Source of the DNA: Sphingobacteriales bacterium 44-15
Lineage (GTDB): Bacteria > Bacteroidota > Bacteroidia > Chitinophagales > Chitinophagaceae
NCBI GenBank assembly: GCA_001899685.1
Contig: MKWG01000006.1
Location: 142,010-206,009 of the forward strand
Length of the DNA stretch: 64,000 nt
Direction: 5' to 3'
Shown here: one piece after another, positions 56,023 to 63,621 of the stretch
Layout of the letters: each line of letters opens with the position of its first letter
Position numbering within the stretch: the stretch's first letter is position 1
Notes under the pieces: generated by a model
What the model was told of the DNA's origin: nothing
Database searches by the model: none
What the model saw: only the letters and a program-made list of their open reading frames with translations
Position numbers and translations under genes: made by a program

Positions 56023-56403
56023 ATGAAAAAACAATCATTGCATTTCCGGGCGCTTGCCGTTATCGCTACAGTCGGTTTTTGCTTTTTTGCGTCTCAATCC
56101 ATGGCACAAGAAACAGCCAAAACAGTTTCAGGCGAGCTGCTTGACATGGCCTGCTATATGGCAAACGGAGCGCATGGTGAAAAACACAAACAATGCGCTG
56201 CCGGCTGCATAAAAGGAGGATCACCTATGGGTCTGCTCACCAGCGACGGCAAGGTGTACCTGCTTGTGGAAAATCACAGCAAAAAAGAAGAATATGCCAA
56301 GCTGAAAGAACATGCAGGCGATAAGATCACTGTTACAGGCACCGTTTCTTCAAGAGGAGGCGTACAGGGATTTATAGTAGATGAACTGAAGGAGAAAAGC
56401 TAG
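56023..56403 (+). CDS. Small secreted Cys/His-rich protein of unknown function
   Basis: A 126-residue exported protein. The signal peptide ends near SQSMAQ (residues 1-29). The mature part has C44, H51, H55, C58 and C62 close together (DMACYM...HGEKHKQCAAGC), a likely metal- or disulfide-forming cluster, then a beta-rich OB-like domain (GKVYLLVEN, GDKITVTGTVSSRGG, FIVDELKE). I recognise it as a type found in Bacteroidota but cannot name a function. It is divergent from the DUF4062-like gene across a 135-bp gap with no clear promoter box. Confidence 0.7.
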   Translation: MKKQSLHFRALAVIATVGFCFFASQSMAQETAKTVSGELLDMACYMANGAHGEKHKQCAAGCIKGGSPMGLLTSDGKVYLLVENHSKKEEYAKLKEHAGDKITVTGTVSSRGGVQGFIVDELKEKS

Positions 56404-56422
56404 GGAGTAAGTGGTAAGGTGG

Positions 56423-56478
56423 GACAGGTTGCAAGTTACAGGCGTTTCACGTTTGACCTCTCACGTTTCACGTCTCAT
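56423..56478. repeat. Heptamer-phased repeat, locus 6
   Basis: Eight heptamers in one phase, joining CAGGTTGCAAGTTACAGG-type units to GTTTCAC/GTTTGAC/CTCTCAC units, so both motif families share the same 7-base register. It lies between the small secreted protein and the LD-carboxypeptidase, and reads through as a false N-terminal extension of the latter. Confidence 0.75.
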
Positions 56479-56512
56479 TCACCATTCCCCCTGCCCTTTC
56501 GTATATTCGCAG

Positions 56513-57517
56513 ATGGACAGAAAACATTTTATTGGTTCTCTTATTACAGCCGGCGCTGCCTTATCTTCATTTAAAGATCATGCCGGCACTGCTCCAAACA
56601 TTCCTCCTCCGCTCCGGCGGGGAGATACCATCGGTATTACTTCGCCGGCGGGTTATATCACAGCGGAAGAGCTGCAGCCTGCAATACGGCAGATCGAAAG
56701 CTGGGGCTTAAAAATAAAGATCGGCAATACTATTGGCAAGCGTGATTTCAGCTTTGGCGGCACAGATGCTGAAAGGGCGGAGGACCTACAGCAAATGCTT
56801 GATGATGCTTCTATTAAAGCTATTATGTGCGCACGCGGCGGCTATGGCGCCGTCAGGATCGTTGACAGGCTGAATTTCTCAAAATTCCAGGCAAAGCCCA
56901 AATGGATCATTGGCTTTAGCGACATTACAGTGCTGCATTCCCATATCAACAGCAATTATAATATAGCTACCGTACATTCTAAAATGTGCAACAGCTTTCC
57001 GGAAGACTGGGCAAAAGCTGAGCAGGTGCAGATAGATTCTATCTTATCTATAAAGGACGCTCTTACGGGAGTAAAGATGCAATATAGTATACCAGCCAAT
57101 GAGCATAACAGGAAAGGCATTGCCGAAGCAACACTCACCGGTGGCAACCTTAAAACACTTGAAACCCTTGAGGCGACAAAGTCGGAAATCAAAACCGCGG
57201 GAAAGTTTTTATTTGTGGAAGATACCGGCGAATATCTTTACAGCATTGACAGGATGTTCTGGAATCTTAAGCGGACAGGAAAGCTGTCCCGCCTGAAAGG
57301 GCTCATCATAGGCGGCTTCAAAATAAAGCCCGATGATCCCGGCGATGAATTCGGAAGAACACTCTATGATATCGTGTGGGAAAAAGTAAAAGAATACGAT
57401 TACCCCGTTTGCTTTGATTTTCCCGTAGGCCATCAGAAAAATAATGTTGCGCTGAAATGCGGTGTATTACACCGGTTAAGCGTAACCGCAGATAAAGTTG
57501 AACTGGCAGAGATATGA
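56513..57517 (+). CDS. LD-carboxypeptidase (S66 family), copy 1, possibly exported
   Basis: A 334-residue S66-family serine peptidase, related to LdcA (removes the terminal D-Ala of murein tetrapeptides) and MccF. The start at 56513 (MDRKHFIGSLITAG) is used because the frame upstream to 56411 is heptamer-repeat sequence. The predicted nucleophile is S136 in GFSDIT and the catalytic His is H307 in VGHQKN; the VEDTGEYLYSIDRM block carries the expected Glu. The N-terminus is a signal-like hydrophobic stretch, absent in copy 2. It is followed by the paralogue 90 bases downstream across a heptamer repeat. Confidence 0.86.
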   Translation: MDRKHFIGSLITAGAALSSFKDHAGTAPNIPPPLRRGDTIGITSPAGYITAEELQPAIRQIESWGLKIKIGNTIGKRDFSFGGTDAERAEDLQQMLDDASIKAIMCARGGYGAVRIVDRLNFSKFQAKPKWIIGFSDITVLHSHINSNYNIATVHSKMCNSFPEDWAKAEQVQIDSILSIKDALTGVKMQYSIPANEHNRKGIAEATLTGGNLKTLETLEATKSEIKTAGKFLFVEDTGEYLYSIDRMFWNLKRTGKLSRLKGLIIGGFKIKPDDPGDEFGRTLYDIVWEKVKEYDYPVCFDFPVGHQKNNVALKCGVLHRLSVTADKVELAEI

Positions 57518-57597
57518 GCTATCGGCTATGAGCTATGAGCAGTGAGCTATCGGCTCATGGCTCATGGCTCACCGCTCATAGCTGAAACCTGAAACCT
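57514..57597. repeat. Heptamer-phased repeat, locus 7 (ATGAGCT type)
   Basis: Twelve heptamers in perfect phase: ATGAGCT, ATCGGCT, ATGAGCT and so on, then CATGGCT, CACCGCT, CATAGCT, GAAACCT. The first overlaps the stop codon of the upstream LD-carboxypeptidase. Left and right halves are complementary (for example GAGCTATGAGC against GCTCATAGCT), so it can form a hairpin between the two paralogous genes. Confidence 0.75.
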
Positions 57598-57607
57598 CTA
57601 ATAAACA

Positions 57608-58522
57608 ATGATCACCATTCCCCCATACCTCAAAAAAGGAGATACCATCGGTATTACATGCCCTGCCGGATATATGGAGTATAAGAAGGCAGCAACCTGT
57701 ATTGCTACGTTAAAAAGATGGGGCTACCATGTACAGGCAGGAAAGACCGTAGGAGGCGAATCCGGCAGTTATTTTTCCGGCACAGATGAAGAAAGGCTTG
57801 CCGACCTGCAGACAATGATGGATGACGACAATATTCATGCGATCCTTTGCGGGCGCGGCGGTTATGGCGTAGGGCGTATTATTGAGCAGATCAATTTTAA
57901 AAAATTCATTAAAAAGCCGAAATGGATCATTGGCTTCAGTGATATCACCATACTGCATGCCCATATTTTCTCGAATTATAAAATTGCCACACTGCATGCA
58001 CCTATGGCAGCAGCATTTAACGATGGCGGAAGCAAAAATGTTTTTGTAGGCTCATTAAGAAAAGCATTGCAGGGCACAGCAAATAATTACAGCATTGCAT
58101 CCGGCCCGTACAACAGGAAAGGGGAAGCCACCGGTAAGCTTGTTGGCGGCAATCTTTCTTTACTTGCCCATATATGCGGCACTTCCTCCGATCTCAATAC
58201 CAAAGGAAAGATACTTTTTATAGAGGATGTTGGTGAATACCTGTATAATATAGACCGCATGTTGTACCAGCTAAAAAGGAACGGGAAGCTTGATAAGCTT
58301 GAAGGCCTGATCGTAGGAGGGTTTACTGATACAAAAGACACCTCGCGACCTTTCGGATCTACTATATACGAGATCGTGTATCACCTGGTAGATGAGTACA
58401 GCTTCCCGGTAGCTTTTGATTTTCCCGTAAGCCATGGCAAAGAAAATTATGCATTAAAAACAGGCGCTGAATACCACTTAAAAGTGACAAGGCAAAAAGT
58501 TGTGCTGAGAGAAAAAAGCTAA
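57608..58522 (+). CDS. LD-carboxypeptidase (S66 family), copy 2, cytosolic
   Basis: A 304-residue paralogue of the preceding gene, similar along its whole length (GITCPAGYMEYKKA, FSGTDEERLADLQTMMDD, GRGGYGVGRIIEQINF). The predicted nucleophile is S111 in GFSDIT and the His is H276 in VSHGKEN. It lacks an export-like N-terminus, so the pair may act on opposite sides of the inner membrane. It is 90 bases after copy 1, and a long inverted repeat follows at 58544-58591. The role in murein recycling is inferred from the family. Confidence 0.9.
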   Translation: MITIPPYLKKGDTIGITCPAGYMEYKKAATCIATLKRWGYHVQAGKTVGGESGSYFSGTDEERLADLQTMMDDDNIHAILCGRGGYGVGRIIEQINFKKFIKKPKWIIGFSDITILHAHIFSNYKIATLHAPMAAAFNDGGSKNVFVGSLRKALQGTANNYSIASGPYNRKGEATGKLVGGNLSLLAHICGTSSDLNTKGKILFIEDVGEYLYNIDRMLYQLKRNGKLDKLEGLIVGGFTDTKDTSRPFGSTIYEIVYHLVDEYSFPVAFDFPVSHGKENYALKTGAEYHLKVTRQKVVLREKS

Positions 58523-58543
58523 GGTTTTCGGAAAAGGGAAGAG

Positions 58544-58591
58544 CCGCGGATGCACGAATAAATACATTAAAATCCATTCGTGCATCCGTGG
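58544..58591. terminator. Long inverted repeat between convergent genes
   Basis: CGGATGCACGAAT (58547-58559) pairs with 58576-58588, and the stem can be extended by G-U and two more pairs outwards. It lies between the LD-carboxypeptidase (plus) and a T9SS adhesin-like gene (minus). The CGGATGCACGAAT core recurs as a dispersed intergenic sequence in Bacteroidota to my knowledge. Confidence 0.6.
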
Positions 58592-58597
58592 CTATCA

Positions 58598-60313
58598 TCA
58601 CTGCTTTATTATTTTCCCCGCAGCTATTCCTCCGTTTTCAGCCAGCACCTGCACCATATATATCCCGCTTTTCCATCCGCTGGTACCGGAAACAAGCATT
58701 GCGTTCTTCCCGCTGCTTACCACAAATTGTTTCATCAGTTTTACCTGCCCGTTAACATCAAATACCCTCACAGTGACAGTACCTTTTTGCGCGGACTGGT
58801 ATTCAAGTGTAAAATTCCCGGTAAAGGGATTAGGAAGTCCCCGGAGCGTTGCCAGGGAAACAGTACTGTTTAAAGTAATTGTTCTGATCTCACTGTATTT
58901 CAACTGTCCGTCGGGCTCTGCAGCGCAGATGCGATAATAAATTGTTCCCGAAACATCACTTCCAACCGTATTATCATTAAAGCGGTAGTTTGTTTGATTG
59001 ATATCGGCCGGGATATTGGCAACGGCGGAAAAGTCCTTCCCGTTAAAGCTCCTCTGTACTAAAAAAGTTGTTCCTTCATCAAAACGTACCGACCAGTTTA
59101 CCACAGGTATGCCTGCTGAAACCGTTACCGTAAAATCATCCCATGTCACCGGCAGTATCACATACTGCACATATTGAACAGAGCAGGAGTAATTGCTGGT
59201 GCCCACTGTATCCGGCGCGGCAATCACGGTATACTTTGCATTGGCATATACAGTGCCCCACTGATCATCAAATACCTGGCTGGTATTGGTACGGTTGACC
59301 GTATAGATTTTCAGCACATCGGTAGTTGTTCCGCTTTGCCCGACTGATGCACTGCTGCCGAGGGTGCTTTTTCCTGTAATGTACATAAAACCATTACCGG
59401 TGATCTTACCATAGTTTGTAAAACTGCCTGTTTTTATCACGCCATTGTCTGAACTGTATATGGTACCGCTGTTAGTGAAAGAAGATGCATTTTTACTGCT
59501 GGTTGCCCAAAGTATTCCATTGTTGTATACCTTGGTACTGCTGTTATTTATTGTTATGCCCTCATCTGCTACCAGGCGGCAGGTATTGGTAACAGTGCCC
59601 CCACCGAAAGTAATTGTTTTCTTGGCATAGAACATTCCTTCATTAGTTACCGTGCCATTACTGCTGCTAAAGCTACCGCCAATAGTCAGGCTCTTTTTAT
59701 TGATTATCGTTGAATTTGAGTTGAACTTAAAATCCCCGGTCACCGCTATATCACTGTAATTGGTGATAGTGCCGCCATTGCTGTTGAAATTACTGCTTAT
59801 AGTCAGGTTCCTGGTATTGGTCACTGTTGAGCTGGAGTTGATATTAAATTCCCCGTTTATTATGATATCGCCATCATTACTAATATTGCCGCCATTTACA
59901 TTCAAAGCAACCGAGCTGTTGAACGTAATAGTACCACCGGCATAATTGTACCAATTCTGTGCACTGCCGTTCATCTGGGTGCCGCCATTTACAGTGATCA
60001 CCCCATAATTCTGAAGAGAAAATCCTTTTTCCGTTTGCAAAGAAGGAAGAATAGCTGTGCCGTATATAACGTATTTGCTCCTGTACCCGTTCACACCGGA
60101 AGGCTTAAAGGTAGCGCCGCCTGCCACTGTCACTTTTCCCCCGTTATTCCAGTCGTTGATATTTCCCGTAAAAGTGCCCTGCTTTATATACAGGCTGTCG
60201 CCGGTTTGAAGGGTATACGTTGTTGAGGTACCGTTATCTACGTAGGTTGTTTGCCCTGTAGCTGAGGCTGATACAATGCCGGTCATTAAAAGAGATAAAG
60301 TAAAAGTTTTCAT
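58598..60313 (-). CDS. T9SS-exported beta-helix/adhesin-like protein
   Basis: A 571-residue exported protein. After the signal peptide (about 1-20) residues about 25-325 contain many short Asn/Gly/Ser/Thr-rich repeats (TVTNEG, TITNYS, NSSSTVTNTRNL, NNGGKVTV), the pattern of a right-handed beta-helix or autotransporter-like stalk. A middle Ig-like domain (about 385-475) follows. The last 85 residues (LRGLPNPFTGNFTLEY...GIYMVQVLAENGG) are a T9SS type A sorting domain. It is probably an adhesin or surface structural protein. Two things support this: the repetitive fold and the absence of catalytic motifs. Confidence 0.82.
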   Translation of the reverse strand: MKTFTLSLLMTGIVSASATGQTTYVDNGTSTTYTLQTGDSLYIKQGTFTGNINDWNNGGKVTVAGGATFKPSGVNGYRSKYVIYGTAILPSLQTEKGFSLQNYGVITVNGGTQMNGSAQNWYNYAGGTITFNSSVALNVNGGNISNDGDIIINGEFNINSSSTVTNTRNLTISSNFNSNGGTITNYSDIAVTGDFKFNSNSTIINKKSLTIGGSFSSSNGTVTNEGMFYAKKTITFGGGTVTNTCRLVADEGITINNSSTKVYNNGILWATSSKNASSFTNSGTIYSSDNGVIKTGSFTNYGKITGNGFMYITGKSTLGSSASVGQSGTTTDVLKIYTVNRTNTSQVFDDQWGTVYANAKYTVIAAPDTVGTSNYSCSVQYVQYVILPVTWDDFTVTVSAGIPVVNWSVRFDEGTTFLVQRSFNGKDFSAVANIPADINQTNYRFNDNTVGSDVSGTIYYRICAAEPDGQLKYSEIRTITLNSTVSLATLRGLPNPFTGNFTLEYQSAQKGTVTVRVFDVNGQVKLMKQFVVSSGKNAMLVSGTSGWKSGIYMVQVLAENGGIAAGKIIKQ

Positions 60314-60574
60314 AATGCTTACTTAGGGTTCAGAAAATCATGCATACAAGTAAACACTTAGTGAAAGATTTTATTATTGATGTATAAACATTTATTTAAA
60401 CTAAATATTTACACTTATAAACTTCATCCGTTTAGGTAATTCTACGAAACATTAATAGTAATTATACTAATTATCTTATGTCAACGGGGAGCGCAAATAA
60501 AAAGGAAGATATCTGCCTGTTCATATTTATATTATGAGCCTGTCGCCAGTACTACTATGCAGCCCAATTGCGTC

Positions 60575-60597
60575 GCCTGCCTGCCGGACAGGCAGGC
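60575..60597. repeat. GC-rich palindrome GCCTGCCTG/CAGGCAGGC
   Basis: A perfect 9-bp inverted repeat with a 5-base loop CCGGA, a REP-like palindrome of the kind dispersed in Bacteroidota genomes. It lies upstream of the T9SS adhesin-like gene in a gap (60314-60757) that otherwise holds only the heptamer array at 60674. Confidence 0.65.
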
Positions 60598-60673
60598 ACC
60601 CTTCAACGTTCTGCCCGTTATTGGGCATTAGGCAGGCTGGCGCAAACTGGCAAAAAGCAAAAAAAGTGAATAT

Positions 60674-60708
60674 GTGAGACGTCAAACGTGAGATGTGAGA
60701 CGTCAGCA
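60674..60708. repeat. Heptamer-phased repeat, locus 8
   Basis: Five heptamers in phase: GTGAGAC, GTCAAAC, GTGAGAT, GTGAGAC, GTCAGCA. It lies just upstream of the decayed cytochrome c/sorbosone-dehydrogenase-like gene. Confidence 0.7.
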
Positions 60709-60757
60709 ACCATTATTGCCAAATACAGTAAGGCAGTACCGTTAATAAATATATCTT

Positions 60758-61531
60758 ATGAGATTTTCTAAAACGCTTCTTTTACCGGCAGCCCGCGCCA
60801 ACTGTCCGGCATATTCAGTCCAAACGATATTGCAAAACGATATAACGGTATTGCCGCAGCGCCGGAGCAACTGGCTTTAAAGATAATTAAAGGCGGATCG
60901 GGCAACTGGGGTGCTGTACCTATGACACCTCACCCTGACCTGGCCATGCATGAGGTGTTTAAAATAGTAGAATATATTTTGCAATTACAACCGCTGGCAT
61001 CTGTTAAAAAACTACAACAGCATACCCATACGGCAAAGCCAGTTAAACCGCAGGCTGGAACAGCGGCAATGAAAGAAGATACAGTTCCCGGCGACAGGTT
61101 CCCGCTGCAGTCGGTACATCCGGCCTTTACCCTGGAACAGGTCCGGCCTTCAGGGTTCATGCCGCGAGTAGCCGCTATGGATTTTTTCCCCGACGGGCGT
61201 TTGCTGGGCAGAGCCTGGCGGACTGGAAATAGAATTTACTAAGCCTGTACAGTCTGCAGCTACCATAACGGCCCGAGATATAACCGCCAAACAATGGTGG
61301 TACCTCCCTACTGCCACTTACGGAGGTCCTAAAATGGACGAAGCGCAGCTCCCAGTAACTCGTATAGAGGTACGTGAAAACGGGAAAAAACTATTCCTGC
61401 AACTGGAAGGCATGAAAAGCGATCATGTAATATACCTACACCTTAACCGCGGAACGATAAAGAGCAGTAGCGGCGAGTTGTTATGGAGCACAGAAACCTG
61501 GTATACAATGAATAATATACCGGGGCGGTAA
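60758..61531 (+). pseudogene. Decayed cytochrome c / sorbosone-dehydrogenase-like gene
   Basis: The intact ancestor would be an exported protein joining a class I cytochrome c to a sugar- or aldose-dehydrogenase-like domain. A signal-like start MRFSKTLLLPAA survives in one frame. A second frame then carries the C-terminal part of a cytochrome c (SPNDIAKRYNG, GGSGNWGAVPM, EYILQLQ) without its haem CxxCH, then the start of the dehydrogenase-like part (PRVAAMDFFPDGRLLG). The reading frame changes again near 61210, after which the end of the same protein family appears (GGLEIEFTKPV, YGGPKMDEAQ, WYTMNNIP). At least two internal deletions or frameshifts have destroyed it. Confidence 0.75.
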
Positions 61532-61591
61532 AAATAGGTATAAAAAAAGGACGTTCATGAAAAGCCCGGACTGGGAGCAATACAGCAGCCA

Positions 61592-63298
61592 TCACAAATT
61601 TCCTTTCTTAAGCTCTTCAACCCCGTAGTCAACAGCCCTGGCCGTGATCGCCATAAAAGTGAGCGATGGGTTTTGTGTGCCGGTAGATGTCATGCAGGCG
61701 CCATCAGTTACAAATACATTTTTACAGGTATGCAGTTGGTTCCACCCGTTCAGCAGGGAAGTTTTGGGATCCAGCCCCATCCTTACGCCGCCCATTTCAT
61801 GAATATCCAGGCCAGGAGCCTGCCTGCTGTCGTGAAAAGCAATATTTTTAGCGCCGGCGACATCGAGCATTTCAGCAGCCTGTTCCGAAAAATCCTTCAG
61901 TACCAGCTCATCATTGTGATCATAGCCCACCGACACGATAAGCTCGGGCAGTCCCATCTCGTCAACTTTATCTTTGCTCAACCGTACATGATTACTTTCT
62001 TTAGGTATGGTCTCTCCCTGCATCATCATATACACACTCCACCCGCCTGCACCTGTTAAGGTATCTTTCAGGCTTTCTCCTAGTCCGATATCATCAGGAA
62101 CAGCGCGACTCCAGCCCTGCCGGGTGGCAGAGTAAAATGTCATATACCCTCTCTGGAAATTGCTGTCCTGCTTATATACATTCCTGAAGTTAGGCATCAT
62201 AACAGCACAGGGCCTCCTGCCAAAATAGTAAGCATCCAGCATGCCTTCCATAGTTGCGGTTAGGCTTCCCCGGTAGTTGTGGAAGGCAACGAATTTTCCT
62301 AACAGCCCGTTATCATTTCCCAGCCCCTGCGGAAACCTTGCAGAAACAGAATTAAGCAGGATATGATTGGTACTAAGCGTTGACGCATTTACAAAAATAA
62401 TTCCGGCATAATACGCTGTCATTTTCTTCGTATGCATATCCATTACCATCACACCTGTAGCCTTACCTTTCCTGTCATCATATATCACCGAATGCACCAC
62501 ACTGTCGGGTAACAGGCTGAGATTCCCTGTTTTTTTTGCCCAGGGCAAAGTAGATGAATTAGAACTGAAATAGCCTCCATACGGGCAACCTCTTTCACAC
62601 AGGCTACGCGCCTGGCATTGCCCCCGCCCCTGTTCAATATGAACTTGTTGCGGTTGGGTAAGATGAGCGCACCGGCCAATTACAACATGCCTGTTTTTGT
62701 AGCGGCTTACAATGCTTTCTCTTATACTGGTCTCGCATGTATTAAACTGCCAGGGCGGTAAAAATTCTCCGTCCGGCAGCACTTCCAGCCCGTCTTTATT
62801 ACCGCTTACTCCGATAAAGCGTTCCACATAACTATACCACGGCGCCAGCTCATCATACCCGAAGGGCCATGGCACTGCAAACCCATCTCTCGCCGGGCCC
62901 TCAAAATCAAACCTGCTCCACCGCTGCACCTGCCTTGCCCACAACAATGATTTGCCTCCCACCTGGTTACCCCTGATCCAGTCAAACGGTTGCTCCTGGG
63001 TATAGGTTTGATCTTTGTCTTTCAGAAAAAAATGAGCGGCTGTTTCATTAAAAGCATAACATCTTGACACCACAGGGTTATCCTTAAGCACTTCTATTGT
63101 ATTTCTGCCCCGGTGCGGAAAATCCCAGGGATTTTTAAAGGTGGTAGGATAATCTTTCAGGTGCTCTACATTTCTCCCTCTTTCAATTACCAGTGTTTTT
63201 AATCCTTTATCACAGAGCTCTTTTGCTGCCCAGCCTCCGCTTATACCCGAGCCCACTACAATGGCATCGTAAGTATTATTGTCATTTGATTTTCCCAT
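61592..63298 (-). CDS. GMC-family oxidoreductase (long form)
   Basis: A 568-residue flavoprotein of the GMC family, expected to oxidise a sugar or alcohol. The FAD site is GSGISGG (from G16), then the ribose-binding ERGRNVEH. It carries a cysteine-containing block CQARSLCERGCPYGGYFSS and the C-terminal DGACMTSTGTQNPSLTFMA segment. Relatives are often encoded with a gluconate 2-dehydrogenase subunit 3-type partner and a cytochrome c. Here no such partner flanks it, and the nearby cytochrome c gene is a pseudogene. Substrate and electron acceptor are unknown. Confidence 0.85.
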   Translation of the reverse strand: MGKSNDNNTYDAIVVGSGISGGWAAKELCDKGLKTLVIERGRNVEHLKDYPTTFKNPWDFPHRGRNTIEVLKDNPVVSRCYAFNETAAHFFLKDKDQTYTQEQPFDWIRGNQVGGKSLLWARQVQRWSRFDFEGPARDGFAVPWPFGYDELAPWYSYVERFIGVSGNKDGLEVLPDGEFLPPWQFNTCETSIRESIVSRYKNRHVVIGRCAHLTQPQQVHIEQGRGQCQARSLCERGCPYGGYFSSNSSTLPWAKKTGNLSLLPDSVVHSVIYDDRKGKATGVMVMDMHTKKMTAYYAGIIFVNASTLSTNHILLNSVSARFPQGLGNDNGLLGKFVAFHNYRGSLTATMEGMLDAYYFGRRPCAVMMPNFRNVYKQDSNFQRGYMTFYSATRQGWSRAVPDDIGLGESLKDTLTGAGGWSVYMMMQGETIPKESNHVRLSKDKVDEMGLPELIVSVGYDHNDELVLKDFSEQAAEMLDVAGAKNIAFHDSRQAPGLDIHEMGGVRMGLDPKTSLLNGWNQLHTCKNVFVTDGACMTSTGTQNPSLTFMAITARAVDYGVEELKKGNL

Positions 63299-63395
63299 AG
63301 CCTAATTTATAGATAATATCAGAATCCTGTATTTAATTTTTACCGGTGCTATACACTTGGTGTTAAGTCAATCAAAATTATAGCTGTATGTTTTC

Positions 63396-63537
63396 GTGAG
63401 CGGTGAGATGAGAAAAGTGAATACCTCCCGGTTGAACGCTGTTCGGGCGGGGCGCCAGCGTATAGTGAACATATCGTTCACTTGTGTATCTCACGTCTCA
63501 CTTTTCACGTCTCACATTCTCACCTTTCATGTCTCTC
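63396..63537. repeat. Heptamer-phased repeat, locus 9
   Basis: Left part 63396-63423 has four GTGAG-type heptamers; right part 63489-63537 has seven heptamers in phase (TCTCACG, TCTCACT, TTTCACG, TCTCACA and onward). The two halves face each other in opposite orientation. The centre carries a GTTCGGGCGGG-type sequence also seen at 4540. It fills the gap between the GMC gene and the oxidase gene. Confidence 0.7.
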
Positions 63538-63561
63538 CGCTTACATTTTCCCGTCAGCAGC

Positions 63562-63591
63562 ACAAAAAAAACCATCGTTATACACGATGGT
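63562..63591 (-). terminator. Rho-independent terminator of the cytochrome oxidase operon
   Basis: ACCATCGT (63571-63578) pairs with ACGATGGT (63584-63591) around a 5-base loop; on the minus strand the hairpin is followed by eight T residues. It lies 30 bases past the oxidase subunit IV stop. Confidence 0.85.
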
Positions 63592-63621
63592 CTTTTTGCA
63601 ATACGATCTGTATTAATGTTA

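Noticed and set aside
56411-56512. N-terminal extension of the first LD-carboxypeptidase
   Set aside because: It encodes SRLTSHV-type repeat sequence; the family-like start is at 56513.
60527-60709. 60-codon minus-strand frame with SRLTSH-like repeats
   Set aside because: It is the translation of the heptamer repeat and the GCCTGCCTG palindrome, a known kind of false gene call.
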